From positions 248,001-312,000 of the forward strand of contig NZ_OZ060379.1 in assembly GCF_964058985.1 (NCBI RefSeq): a stretch of 64,000 nucleotides of DNA, in the 5' to 3' direction. The translations under genes and the position numbers were made by a program. The DNA comes from Buchnera aphidicola (Chaitophorus sp. 3695) (GTDB lineage: Bacteria > Pseudomonadota > Gammaproteobacteria > Enterobacterales > Enterobacteriaceae). The notes below the pieces were generated by a model, which saw only the letters and a program-made list of their open reading frames with translations, did not search any database and had not been told where the DNA came from. Position 1 is the stretch's first letter. Every line of letters starts with the position of its first letter. Below, one piece after another: positions 40,949-49,678 of the stretch.

Positions 40949-40976
40949 TTAAGCGTATAAAAAATTTTATACTTAA
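40949..40976 (+). terminator. Weak hairpin after acpP
   Basis: An imperfect stem (TTAAG-CG-TATAAA with TTTATA-CTTAA, two unpaired bases on the left arm) begins 29 bases after the acpP stop. It is the only candidate end for the fab transcript before tmk. Confidence 0.3.
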
Positions 40977-41070
40977 TTTATGAATAATAAATTTAATTTA
41001 TATAAAAATTTACTTTTTTATTTTTTTTAAAAATATAAAAAATATTCATTATATTAAATAAAGAAATTTT

Positions 41071-41703
41071 ATGAAACAAAATAAATTTATTGTAGTAGAA
41101 GGTTTAGAAGGATCTGGAAAAACAACTGCTTGTAAAATAATAAAAAAAATTCTGTATTTAAATAACATAAAAAATGTTATTACTGTAAGACAGCCAGGAA
41201 GTACATTCATTTCTGAAAAAATTCGTGCAATAATTAAAAATGATTATAAAAAAGAAAAATTAAATAAATTTTCCGAATTATTTTTAATATATTCTGCACG
41301 TTTTCAACTTATGGAAAATATTATTAAACCAGCATTAATAAAAGGAAAATGGATTATTTCAGATAGACATAATTTATCTTCTATAGCATATCAAGGCGGA
41401 GGAAGAGGAATTAATATATCTCTTATTAAAATACTTAATACTCTTATAAATAAAATTTCTAAACCGAATTTAACAGTTTTTCTTGATGTAAAACCAAAAA
41501 TTGGATTAAAAAGAGCTTTATTACGTTCTAATTTCGACAGAATTGAAAAACAATCTAAAAAATTTTTTTTTAAAGTTATGAAATACTATTTTAAATTTTT
41601 ATCATCTGAAAAAAATAAAATTATAATTAATGCAAATAAAAACATTAAAATAGTAAAAAAAAATATAAAAAGTCAATTACAAAATTGGATAAAAAATAAT
41701 TAA
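41071..41703 (+). CDS. tmk: Thymidylate kinase
   Basis: Tmk phosphorylates dTMP to dTDP. It has 210 residues (E. coli 213). The P-loop EGLEGSGKTT is near residues 10-19, the dTMP-binding RQPGST follows, and DRHNLSSIAYQGGGRG holds the catalytic DR pair and substrate contacts. The stop codon shares its last base with the ATG of holB (TAATG), so the two are probably translationally coupled, as in the E. coli tmk-holB-ycfH order. Confidence 0.97.
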   Translation: MKQNKFIVVEGLEGSGKTTACKIIKKILYLNNIKNVITVRQPGSTFISEKIRAIIKNDYKKEKLNKFSELFLIYSARFQLMENIIKPALIKGKWIISDRHNLSSIAYQGGGRGINISLIKILNTLINKISKPNLTVFLDVKPKIGLKRALLRSNFDRIEKQSKKFFFKVMKYYFKFLSSEKNKIIINANKNIKIVKKNIKSQLQNWIKNN

Positions 41704-42686
41704 TGAAAAAATATCCATGGCTTTACCCAATATATCAAAAAATTATTAATCAATGTTTAAATAAAAAAAATCATCATACAATTCTTATACAATCTCAAAT
41801 AAATCTTGGATCTTCCAAATTAATTTTAAAAATATGTAAAACAATATTATGTGATATAAAAAATAATTTATTTAGTTGCAATGTATGTCATAGTTGTCAA
41901 TTAATTAATAAAAAAAATTATTTAGATTTACATATTATTACATTAGAAAAAAAAAAAAAATTTATAGGTGTAAATACAATATTAAATTGTTTAAATAAAA
42001 TAAATAATACATCTCAATTAGGATCAATTACAATAATCTGGGTTCCTAAAATTCATTTATTGACTGAGTCAGCAATTAATTCTTTTTTAAAAGTTTTAGA
42101 AGAACCACCTCTTAACACATTATTTTTTTTAGAAAATAGAAATAATTTTTTATTAAAAGACACATTAAAAAGTAGATGTATAATTTATAATATATATTCT
42201 CCTTCAAATAAAGAAGGCATTTTATGGTTAAAAAAAAATATTTCTCAAAAATATACATCAGAAAACTTATTACTCGCATTAAATATATCAGAAAATTCTC
42301 CTATATTAGCAAAAAAAATTCTTAAAAATAAAATTTGGAATGCTAGAAAAAAATTATTTAAAAAAATATATAAATCCATAAAACTTAAAAATCTTTTTTT
42401 GTTGTATAAATATTTAAAGAAAAAAATATTAAAAAAAATTTATTGGATATGCTCTTTAATTTTAGATGTCATTAAATATTCTTATAATAAAAATATAAAA
42501 TTAACAAATATTGATCAAAAAAAATTAATTTATATAATTAATCAAAAAAATTCAAAAAAAAATTTATTTATAATAATTCAAATATGGATTAAATGTTTTT
42601 TTTATCTAAAAAATATTCCTAAAGTAAATATAAATTTTATTTTATTAGAACCTTTAATTCAATGGGAAAAAATATTTAATTTTTAA
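41703..42686 (+). CDS. holB: DNA polymerase III delta' subunit
   Basis: HolB is the delta' stator of the clamp loader that places the sliding clamp. It has 327 residues (E. coli 334). The zinc module is visible as CNVCHSCQL near residues 59-67, together with the AAA+ core around LTESAINSFLKVLEEPPLNTLF and the SRC motif in LKSRCIIY. The N-terminal nucleotide loop is degenerate (NLGSSKL), as expected because delta' does not bind ATP. The C-terminal domain is short of conserved residues. It overlaps tmk by one base and is followed by tatD after 32 bases. Confidence 0.94.
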   Translation: MKKYPWLYPIYQKIINQCLNKKNHHTILIQSQINLGSSKLILKICKTILCDIKNNLFSCNVCHSCQLINKKNYLDLHIITLEKKKKFIGVNTILNCLNKINNTSQLGSITIIWVPKIHLLTESAINSFLKVLEEPPLNTLFFLENRNNFLLKDTLKSRCIIYNIYSPSNKEGILWLKKNISQKYTSENLLLALNISENSPILAKKILKNKIWNARKKLFKKIYKSIKLKNLFLLYKYLKKKILKKIYWICSLILDVIKYSYNKNIKLTNIDQKKLIYIINQKNSKKNLFIIIQIWIKCFFYLKNIPKVNINFILLEPLIQWEKIFNF

Positions 42687-42718
42687 AAGTATTAATCTAA
42701 AGAAAAAGGAAATCTTGC

Positions 42719-43524
42719 ATGTTTTTAATAGATTCACATTGCCATTTAGATAAAATTAATTTAAAAAATTTTAAAAATGGATTAACAGATGTATTAAATA
42801 ATGCTTATTTAAAAAGTGTTAAAATAATTTTAGTAGTATCTACTTCTTTAAATAATTTTAAAAAAATTAAAAAAAAATTTAAAAATATAAAATACAATAT
42901 TTATTATTCATGTGGTATACATCCATTATCTATTTGTAAAAAAAAAAATCTTTTAAACTAATAAAATCTTTTTCAAAAGATAAAAAAGTAATCGCAATAG
43001 GTGAAACAGGATTAGATTATTTTTATCAAAAAAAAAATTTAAAAGATCAAATAAAATTATTTTACAAACATATTTATTTAAGTAAAAAAATTAATAAACC
43101 ATTAATTATTCATTCTAGAAATGCAAATAAAGATACAATAAAAATTCTTCAATCAGAAAAATCTAAAGGATGTAAAGGTATTTTACATTCATTTAATTAT
43201 GATTTTAAAACAGCATCAAAATTCTTAGATATGGGATTTTATATATCTATTTCTGGAATTTTTACATTTAAAAATTCTATAGAACTTCGTTCTGTAATAA
43301 AAAAAATACCTTTAAATCGAATATTACTAGAAACAGATTCTCCGTATTTGACACCATTTCCTTATCGAGGAAAAGAAAATCAACCTTCTTATGTATATTA
43401 TATAGCTAAATATCTCTCTAATTTACTTAAAATAGATTTAGAAGAATTAAGTTATATTACATCAAAAAATTTCTTTAAATTATTTAATTTAAAAAAAAAT
43501 AACTCTATTTTTGAAGATATATAA
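42719..43524 (+). pseudogene. tatD: TatD family deoxyribonuclease, frameshifted in an 11-A run
   Basis: TatD (YcfH) family enzymes are metal-dependent 3'-5' nucleases and hydrolases. The first 80 codons (42719-42961) run into a stop after the A run at 42938-42948. With one extra A the frame opens through to 43524 and gives 268 residues (E. coli YcfH 265) with all metal ligands: HCHLD near the N-terminus, GETGLDY, IHSRN, LHSFN and the catalytic TDSPYLTP. The second part has no separate start for a full domain. Everything outside the A run looks well conserved, which favours either a very recent mutation or rescue by RNA-polymerase slippage. It sits between holB and ptsG as in E. coli. Confidence 0.88.
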
Positions 43525-43549
43525 TTATTTTAAAATAAAGGTCTTAAAT

Positions 43550-44983
43550 ATGTTTCAAAACTTATTCGCTAATCTTCAAAAGATTGGAAAATCCTTAATG
43601 CTTCCAGTATCAGTATTACCTATTGCGGGTATTTTATTAGGAATTGGATCAGCGCATTTTTCTATAATTCCTCATTATGTTTCAGAAATAATGGAAAATA
43701 CTGGAGGTACAATTTTTAAAAATATGCCATTAATTTTTTCTATTGGTGTAGCTTTAGGATTCACTAAAAATGATGGAGTTGCAGCTTTAGCTGCGGTAAT
43801 TTCATATAATATTATGATAAAAACATCTTCTATAATGTTACCAGTTTTTTCTAATCATTCATTATTTTCTCTTCATGAAACTATAAAAAATATAAATGAT
43901 ACAGGAATTTTAGGAGGTATTTGTTCTGGAGCTATTTCTGCTTTTATGTTTAATAAATTTTATAAAATACAATTACCAGAATACTTAGGATTTTTTTCTG
44001 GTAAAAGATTTATACCTATTGTTTCTGGTTTATCTTCTATAATTTTAGGTCTATTTTTATCTTTTATTTGGCCTCCAATAGGATTTATTATACAAAAATT
44101 TTCAATATGGTCTGCTTATCAAAATCCAATCATTGCTTTTGGAATATATGGTTTTGTAGAAAGAGCACTTGTTCCTTTTGGATTACATCATATCTGGAAT
44201 GTTCCGTTTCAAATGCAAATTGGAGAATATGTGAACAATATAGGACAAGTTTTTCATGGAGATATAGCTAGATATATGGCAGGTGATTCAAGTGCAGGAA
44301 AACTATCTGGAGGTTTTATCTTTAAAATGTATGGTTTACCTGGAGCAGCATTAGCAATTTGGAGTTGTGCGAAAGATAAAAATAAAAAACGAGTTAGTGG
44401 AATTATGATTTCTGCAGCTTTAACTGCTTTTTTAACAGGTATTACAGAACCTATAGAATTTTCTTTTCTTTTTATATCCCCTATATTATATTTTATACAT
44501 TCAATATTAGCTGGATTATCCTTTTCTATATGTATTTTCTTAAACATGCAAGCTGGAACTAGTTTTTCTCATGGATTAATTGATTTTATTTTATTAAGTG
44601 GAAATAGTAATAACATTTTATTATTTCCAATTGTTGGAATTATATATTTTTTAATATATTATATAATTTTTTCAGTTTTTATTACAAAATTTGATTTAAA
44701 AACTTTAGGAAGAAAAAATAACTTGTTTAAAAAATCTTATGTAAATATTGATGAAAAAATTTCTAAAATAATAAAATATTTAGGAGGAAAAAAAAATATA
44801 GTTAATGTAGATGCTTGTATTACAAGATTAAGAATTACAGTTTTAGATTCTTCTAAAATAAATTCAAATAAACTAAAATCGTTAGGAGCTGCAGGAGTTT
44901 TTATTTCTGGTTTAGGTGTACAAGTAATATTTGGAACTAAATCAGATAGTATTAAAAATTTAATTGAAAAAAAAATAAAATAA
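43550..44983 (+). CDS. ptsG: PTS glucose-specific transporter, IIBC components
   Basis: PtsG imports and phosphorylates glucose using phosphate from HPr and EIIA-Glc. The frame is open further upstream, but [20 protein letters not shown] at 43550 matches the E. coli N-terminus, has AAAGG before it and gives 477 residues, the E. coli length. The IIC domain (about 1-390) shows roughly ten membrane segments and the loop [10 protein letters not shown]; the IIB domain carries the phosphorylated cysteine in [10 protein letters not shown] (about residue 421). It is the only sugar permease seen in the window and the likely entry of host glucose to glycolysis. Confidence 0.97.
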   Translation: MFQNLFANLQKIGKSLMLPVSVLPIAGILLGIGSAHFSIIPHYVSEIMENTGGTIFKNMPLIFSIGVALGFTKNDGVAALAAVISYNIMIKTSSIMLPVFSNHSLFSLHETIKNINDTGILGGICSGAISAFMFNKFYKIQLPEYLGFFSGKRFIPIVSGLSSIILGLFLSFIWPPIGFIIQKFSIWSAYQNPIIAFGIYGFVERALVPFGLHHIWNVPFQMQIGEYVNNIGQVFHGDIARYMAGDSSAGKLSGGFIFKMYGLPGAALAIWSCAKDKNKKRVSGIMISAALTAFLTGITEPIEFSFLFISPILYFIHSILAGLSFSICIFLNMQAGTSFSHGLIDFILLSGNSNNILLFPIVGIIYFLIYYIIFSVFITKFDLKTLGRKNNLFKKSYVNIDEKISKIIKYLGGKKNIVNVDACITRLRITVLDSSKINSNKLKSLGAAGVFISGLGVQVIFGTKSDSIKNLIEKKIK

Positions 44984-45096
44984 ATTTTTTTAATTTTTCT
45001 TAAAAAATATATATAAAAAATAAATATTATACTATTTTAATATACTTTTAATTATTTGAAATATTTTATTTGTTTATAAGGATAAATACGTTCACA

Positions 45097-45438
45097 ATGA
45101 CTAATAAAAAAATTTTTCAGAATATTATAAATAAAAAAACGCAATCAAAAATTGTTTTTCAAGATAAAAAAATTACTGCTTTTCATGATATATCTCCGAA
45201 AGCTAAAATACATATTTTAATTATTCCTAATAAATTTATAAAGAATCTTAATCATATAAATAAAGAAAATTTAAATATATTAACTTATATGTTATACAAG
45301 TCCATAAAAATAGCAAAACAAGAAAAAATTAATAAATCTGGATACAGAATTGTTATAAACTGCAACAAAAATGGTGGTCAAAAAATTTCTTATTTACATT
45401 TACATTTATTAGGAGGAGAAAAACTAAAAAATTTTTAA
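45097..45438 (+). CDS. hinT: HIT-family purine nucleoside phosphoramidase HinT
   Basis: HinT (YcfF) hydrolyses AMP-lysine and related phosphoramidates. I start at ATG 45097 (113 residues, E. coli 119), where [14 protein letters not shown] aligns with the E. coli N-terminus; a TTG-started frame reaches 45070 without homology. AAGGA lies 14 bases before this ATG, rather far. The histidine triad reads [10 protein letters not shown]: nucleophile His101 and His103 are kept, but the first histidine is Tyr99. The RNA ends at the hairpin at 45485. Confidence 0.92.
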   Translation: MTNKKIFQNIINKKTQSKIVFQDKKITAFHDISPKAKIHILIIPNKFIKNLNHINKENLNILTYMLYKSIKIAKQEKINKSGYRIVINCNKNGGQKISYLHLHLLGGEKLKNF

Positions 45439-45484
45439 AATAAATAAATTCAAAATAATATCAAAAAAATATTTTATAGTAATA

Positions 45485-45514
45485 AGTTTGTAAGAAGAAT
45501 ATTTCTTACAAACT
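45485..45514. terminator. Hairpin between convergent hinT and ompF
   Basis: A perfect 12-bp stem (45485-45496 with 45503-45514, loop of 6) extends outward with a single bulge. It starts 46 bases after hinT and lies in the 302-base gap before ompF, which otherwise shows nothing recognisable. It is a probable bidirectional terminator. Confidence 0.65.
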
Positions 45515-45740
45515 ATTACATAAAATAATTATTAATATTTAAAAATCTTTTCAAATTTATTATAAAAATAAATATAAATTTTTTATTCAAATATTAAATA
45601 ATAAAAAAATAATTAAAATTTAATATATAAATTGTATATAAAACTCAAAGTACTCTTAAAAATAATCAAAGTTTTAAAAAAAATAAATATTATGTTTGAG
45701 ACTGATAATAATATTTTTTACTAATCTATTTAAATATTAC

Positions 45741-46874
45741 TTAAAAAATATAAGAAAATCCTGCTCCTACACAATTATCAAAATAATGTGACAATTCCGA
45801 ATTAGAATTTACAGGAAAATTTTTTAATAAATTTAGTTTATAATGAAAATTTGCAACAAAATTTTTATTAAAATTATATGTTACTATTAAATTAATATGA
45901 TTGTTTAAAGTAGCTGATTTTGCATTTTTTATATTTTGTCCAAAACTATATTCTGTTCCAAAAGATTTTATATAACCAATAGAAGATTTTAATCCATTAT
46001 TAAAATCATAACTTCCGGCAATTTCAATATTATCTAATACATCATATATACAATGATTTTTTATAAAACTTGCAGCTGAATTTTTAGAATGTCCATAAAA
46101 TCCTGAAACAGAAACATTATGAAATGAATAATTCCAACCTATACCATAAGATTTAACCCAATGATTTTCAAGATTGACTTTATTTCGAGTATTATCATAA
46201 GGACTAAAAAAAGCGGATCCGACTAAAGTAAATCCGAAATCTGTATTATATCTTAAAGATGTACCCCATGAATCATTATATTTATCACTTAAGAACATAT
46301 TTTCTTTGTTATAATAACTTTGATGTTGTAAAGTTAATTCTAACCCTTTAATATATCCTGATAAATTTTTATTATGATATGTTAATAAACCATTTGCTCG
46401 ACCAACTAAGAAATTATCATCTTCATGCAATGTAATATTTTCACTATTGTCAAAAGCTTTGTCAGTAAATTGTTTCGCATAATACATTACACCATAATTT
46501 CTTCCATAATCTATAGTACCCCATTTTCCTAAATCTAATCCAACATAAGATAAATCAATATCATTTTTAGTAGAATTTACATAAATTTTTTCATTATATG
46601 TACAAAATTTAGGTTTATATTCAAAAGAAAAATATCCTGATATAAATTGATTAATATCAGATCTACTATACATTCCAAATGTAAAATGCGTATAGTTTCC
46701 TAATGAATTTAATAGAAAAGGATCATTGCTATGAGAATAAAAATAAAGCGGATTTAATTCTCCATAAATATCTACTTTATTTCCATTTTTATTATATATT
46801 TCCATAGCATTTACAGAACAACTAGAAGACAAAAATAAAGGCATTAAAACAGCTAAAAAATTACGTTTTATCAT
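45741..46874 (-). CDS. ompF: General porin OmpF/OmpC type
   Basis: This is a trimeric 16-stranded outer-membrane porin for small solutes. A signal peptide of about 23 residues ends at SVNA; the mature start MEIYNKNGNKVDIYGELNPLYF is that of enteric porins. Alternating hydrophobic strands run to a terminal aromatic residue (GAGFSYIF), as the Bam complex requires. The loop 3 region contains no PEFGG motif; the sequence there reads FLVGRANGLLTYHN. It has 377 residues (E. coli OmpF 362). It lies upstream of the convergent hinT terminator, with asnS behind it on the same strand as in E. coli (asnS-ompF). Confidence 0.95.
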   Translation of the reverse strand: MIKRNFLAVLMPLFLSSSCSVNAMEIYNKNGNKVDIYGELNPLYFYSHSNDPFLLNSLGNYTHFTFGMYSRSDINQFISGYFSFEYKPKFCTYNEKIYVNSTKNDIDLSYVGLDLGKWGTIDYGRNYGVMYYAKQFTDKAFDNSENITLHEDDNFLVGRANGLLTYHNKNLSGYIKGLELTLQHQSYYNKENMFLSDKYNDSWGTSLRYNTDFGFTLVGSAFFSPYDNTRNKVNLENHWVKSYGIGWNYSFHNVSVSGFYGHSKNSAASFIKNHCIYDVLDNIEIAGSYDFNNGLKSSIGYIKSFGTEYSFGQNIKNAKSATLNNHINLIVTYNFNKNFVANFHYKLNLLKNFPVNSNSELSHYFDNCVGAGFSYIF

Positions 46875-47050
46875 AATAATTATATTACCTTATTTGTATA
46901 ATAATTTTTAAACTTAAATATTTATTTTTTAATATAATCATATTATCTAAAAAATTTATTTATTTAAAATTTTTTTTTAATATCTTTTTAAAATTTTTAT
47001 TTAAAGTTATTTTTTTAAAAAAATATTTCAAAAATATCTTAAAATATAAA

Positions 47051-48436
47051 TTAAAAATTCGCATTTTTTGGAGTTCTTGGAAAAGGAATCACATCTTTAA
47101 TATTTTTTATTCCAGTAATATACATAATTAATCTTTCTAAACCTAATCCAAATCCAGAATGTGGCACTGTTCCATAAAATCTTAATTCTCTATACCATGT
47201 ATAATCATTTATGTTTAATTTTAATTCTTGAATCCTTTTATCTAAATATAAAATTCTTTCTTCACGTTGTGAACCTCCAATAATTTCTCCTATCTTTGGA
47301 AATAAAATATCAAAAGCAGCAACTGTTTTCTTATCACTATTAATTCTCATATAAAATGGCTTAAAACTTTTAGGATAATTTTGAATTATAATAGGTTGTT
47401 TAAAATATTTATCTACAAGAAATTTTTCATGATCTAAATTTAATTCAATATCTAAATAAATAGAATCTTTTTCAATAATTTTATTTTCTTTTAAAATTTT
47501 AATAGCATCTTTATAATTTATTCTTTTAATGTTAGTTTCCAAAAAATTTTTTAATTTATTTATAATATTATCATGAAAAGTCTTTTCAAAAAATCGTAAA
47601 TCATTTTTATTATTTTGTAATATAAAATTAATAATATATTTTAACATTTTTTGAATTACTTCAATAATATTATTTAAGTTTGAAAATGCTAATTCTACTT
47701 CTAACATCCAAAATTCTGATAAATGACGTGTAGTATTTGAATTTTCAGCTCTAAAAATTGGACCAAAAGTATATACTTTAGATAATGCACAGGCATATGC
47801 TTCAATAGATAATTGTCCTGAAACTGTTAAAAATACTTCTTTACCAAAAAAATTTTTATAAGTTAATTTTTTATTTTCTTTTTTTTTAGAATACTTAACA
47901 GAAAACATATCTCCTGCACCTTCTGTATTTAAAGAAGTAATAATTGGTGAAGCAACCCAATGATAATTATTTTTATGAAAAAAATCATGAATAGAATAAA
48001 AAACAGAGCTTCTAATTCTAGAAATACAACCAATAATATTAGTTCTTGGTCTCAAATGTGCAAAATTTCTTAAATGTTCCATAGAATGTCTTTTAGAAGA
48101 CATCGGATATAAATCAGGTTTTTTTACCCAACCAATAACATTTATTTTATACATATGAATTTCAAATTTTTGCTTTGTATTTAATGAAGATACTAATCTT
48201 CCTTCAACATATACTGAACATCCAGGAGTAGATTTTATAATTTCATGATTTTTATTCACTAATAAATTTTTATTTACTATAATTTGTAAAGTATTTACGC
48301 ATGAACCATCATATACATCTATAAATAATAAATTAGATTTAGAATTTCTTTTATTTTTTATCCAACCTTGAACTTTTACTATTGAATTTATCAAGATTTT
48401 ATTTTTAAATATATCTTTTATAGATACACTTTTCAT
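47051..48436 (-). CDS. asnS: Asparaginyl-tRNA synthetase
   Basis: AsnS is a class IIb synthetase that charges tRNA-Asn. I start at the ATG at 48436 (461 residues; E. coli 466), preceded by AAAGGAAG; eight more upstream codons are open but lack homology. An OB anticodon domain (about 1-105) precedes the core with motif 2 (FRAENSNTTRHLSEFWMLE) and motif 3 (GFGLGLERLIMYITG). The E. coli order asnS-ompF is kept on this strand. Confidence 0.97.
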   Translation of the reverse strand: MKSVSIKDIFKNKILINSIVKVQGWIKNKRNSKSNLLFIDVYDGSCVNTLQIIVNKNLLVNKNHEIIKSTPGCSVYVEGRLVSSLNTKQKFEIHMYKINVIGWVKKPDLYPMSSKRHSMEHLRNFAHLRPRTNIIGCISRIRSSVFYSIHDFFHKNNYHWVASPIITSLNTEGAGDMFSVKYSKKKENKKLTYKNFFGKEVFLTVSGQLSIEAYACALSKVYTFGPIFRAENSNTTRHLSEFWMLEVELAFSNLNNIIEVIQKMLKYIINFILQNNKNDLRFFEKTFHDNIINKLKNFLETNIKRINYKDAIKILKENKIIEKDSIYLDIELNLDHEKFLVDKYFKQPIIIQNYPKSFKPFYMRINSDKKTVAAFDILFPKIGEIIGGSQREERILYLDKRIQELKLNINDYTWYRELRFYGTVPHSGFGLGLERLIMYITGIKNIKDVIPFPRTPKNANF

Positions 48437-48655
48437 TATACTTCCTTTAATAAATATCATTCTTTAAAAAATTTAATATTTATAAAATATCTATAAATAT
48501 TAAAAAAATTAAATTATTTAAAATAAATAAAAATATTTTTAAATAAAATTTTTTAAAAAGTACTATTACATATTACATTTTTTTATATTATTTAAAATAA
48601 AAATTGTTTTGTTATAATAATACATATTTATAAATAATAACATTAAAATTTTTTA

Positions 48656-49597
48656 TTATTTACAATGAAACTCTATATAACATTTTTTTGAACAAAAAGA
48701 ACGATAAATTTTAGAACAAAATAAACATTGTATAAAAAGTATATTACATCTATTGTTAATACAATTTACATAATAATCAGATTTACGATAACATTGGTTA
48801 CAATAAGATAATATATGCTCTGTTATAGTTTCATATAATCTTAAATCAAAAACAAAATTTTTTCCTAAGAAATGAATAGAATGATTTTTTTTTATGCAAT
48901 CATTTATATATCCTATAATTCCTCCTCGAATTTGATAAACATTTTTATATCCATTTTTTTGCATCCATAATGATGTTTTTTCACATCTGATACCACCTGT
49001 ACAGTATAAAACTATTTTTTTTTTTTTATATTTAGAAATATATTTAAATATTTTTTTTAATTGTTCTCTAAAAATTGAAGTATTCATTAAAATTGCATTT
49101 TTAAAATGACCAATTTTATGTTCATAATTATTTCTCATATCTATAAATATAGCTTCTTTATTATATAATAAATTATTAACTTCTTGAGAATTTAAATATT
49201 TATTCTTAAAATTTTTATTTAATTTAAATGAATCTAATCCATCAAATATAATACGTTTTTTAATTTTAACACTTAAAGTATTAAAAGATATTCTAGAATT
49301 ATCTATACCCACATTAATATGAATATTTTTTAAATCTTGATGTAAGTTAGATATTTTTTTTTTTATAATATCAAAATATTTTTTTAAAATATTAGCTTGT
49401 ATATTAATTCCTTCATAAGAAATATAAATTCTACCAAAAATTTTTAACTTATGACACAAAGATTTTATTTTTTTTTTAATAATCTCAGGATTTTCTATAA
49501 AAAAATATTTATATAAAGAGATATTAATTCTTAAATAATTTTTAAAATTTTTTTTTAAATATTTTTTATTATATATAAAATTAGATATACAAGACAT
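48656..49597 (-). CDS. trhO: tRNA U34 hydroxylase TrhO (YceA)
   Basis: TrhO is a rhodanese-domain enzyme that forms 5-hydroxyuridine at tRNA position 34, on the way to cmo5U. It has 313 residues (E. coli 350). An N-terminal acylphosphatase-like domain (about 25-120) is followed by the rhodanese domain with the active-site loop LYCTGGIRCEKTS (Cys near residue 198). A C-terminal cluster of eight or more cysteines (about 268-310) probably binds zinc. The E. coli C-terminal extension is missing. Retention fits a symbiont with few tRNAs that relies on wobble decoding. Confidence 0.93.
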   Translation of the reverse strand: MSCISNFIYNKKYLKKNFKNYLRINISLYKYFFIENPEIIKKKIKSLCHKLKIFGRIYISYEGINIQANILKKYFDIIKKKISNLHQDLKNIHINVGIDNSRISFNTLSVKIKKRIIFDGLDSFKLNKNFKNKYLNSQEVNNLLYNKEAIFIDMRNNYEHKIGHFKNAILMNTSIFREQLKKIFKYISKYKKKKIVLYCTGGIRCEKTSLWMQKNGYKNVYQIRGGIIGYINDCIKKNHSIHFLGKNFVFDLRLYETITEHILSYCNQCYRKSDYYVNCINNRCNILFIQCLFCSKIYRSFCSKKCYIEFHCK

Positions 49598-49678
49598 TAT
49601 TTGTTATTCCATTTAAATTTTAAAAATATTATATAAAATATATTTATTTTTATTAATTTTATTATTATAAATTTAATA

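Noticed and set aside
44068..44547. Open frames in other phases inside ptsG
   Set aside because: They fall within the well-conserved IIC domain of ptsG. The Cys/Trp-rich translation is typical of a shifted frame.
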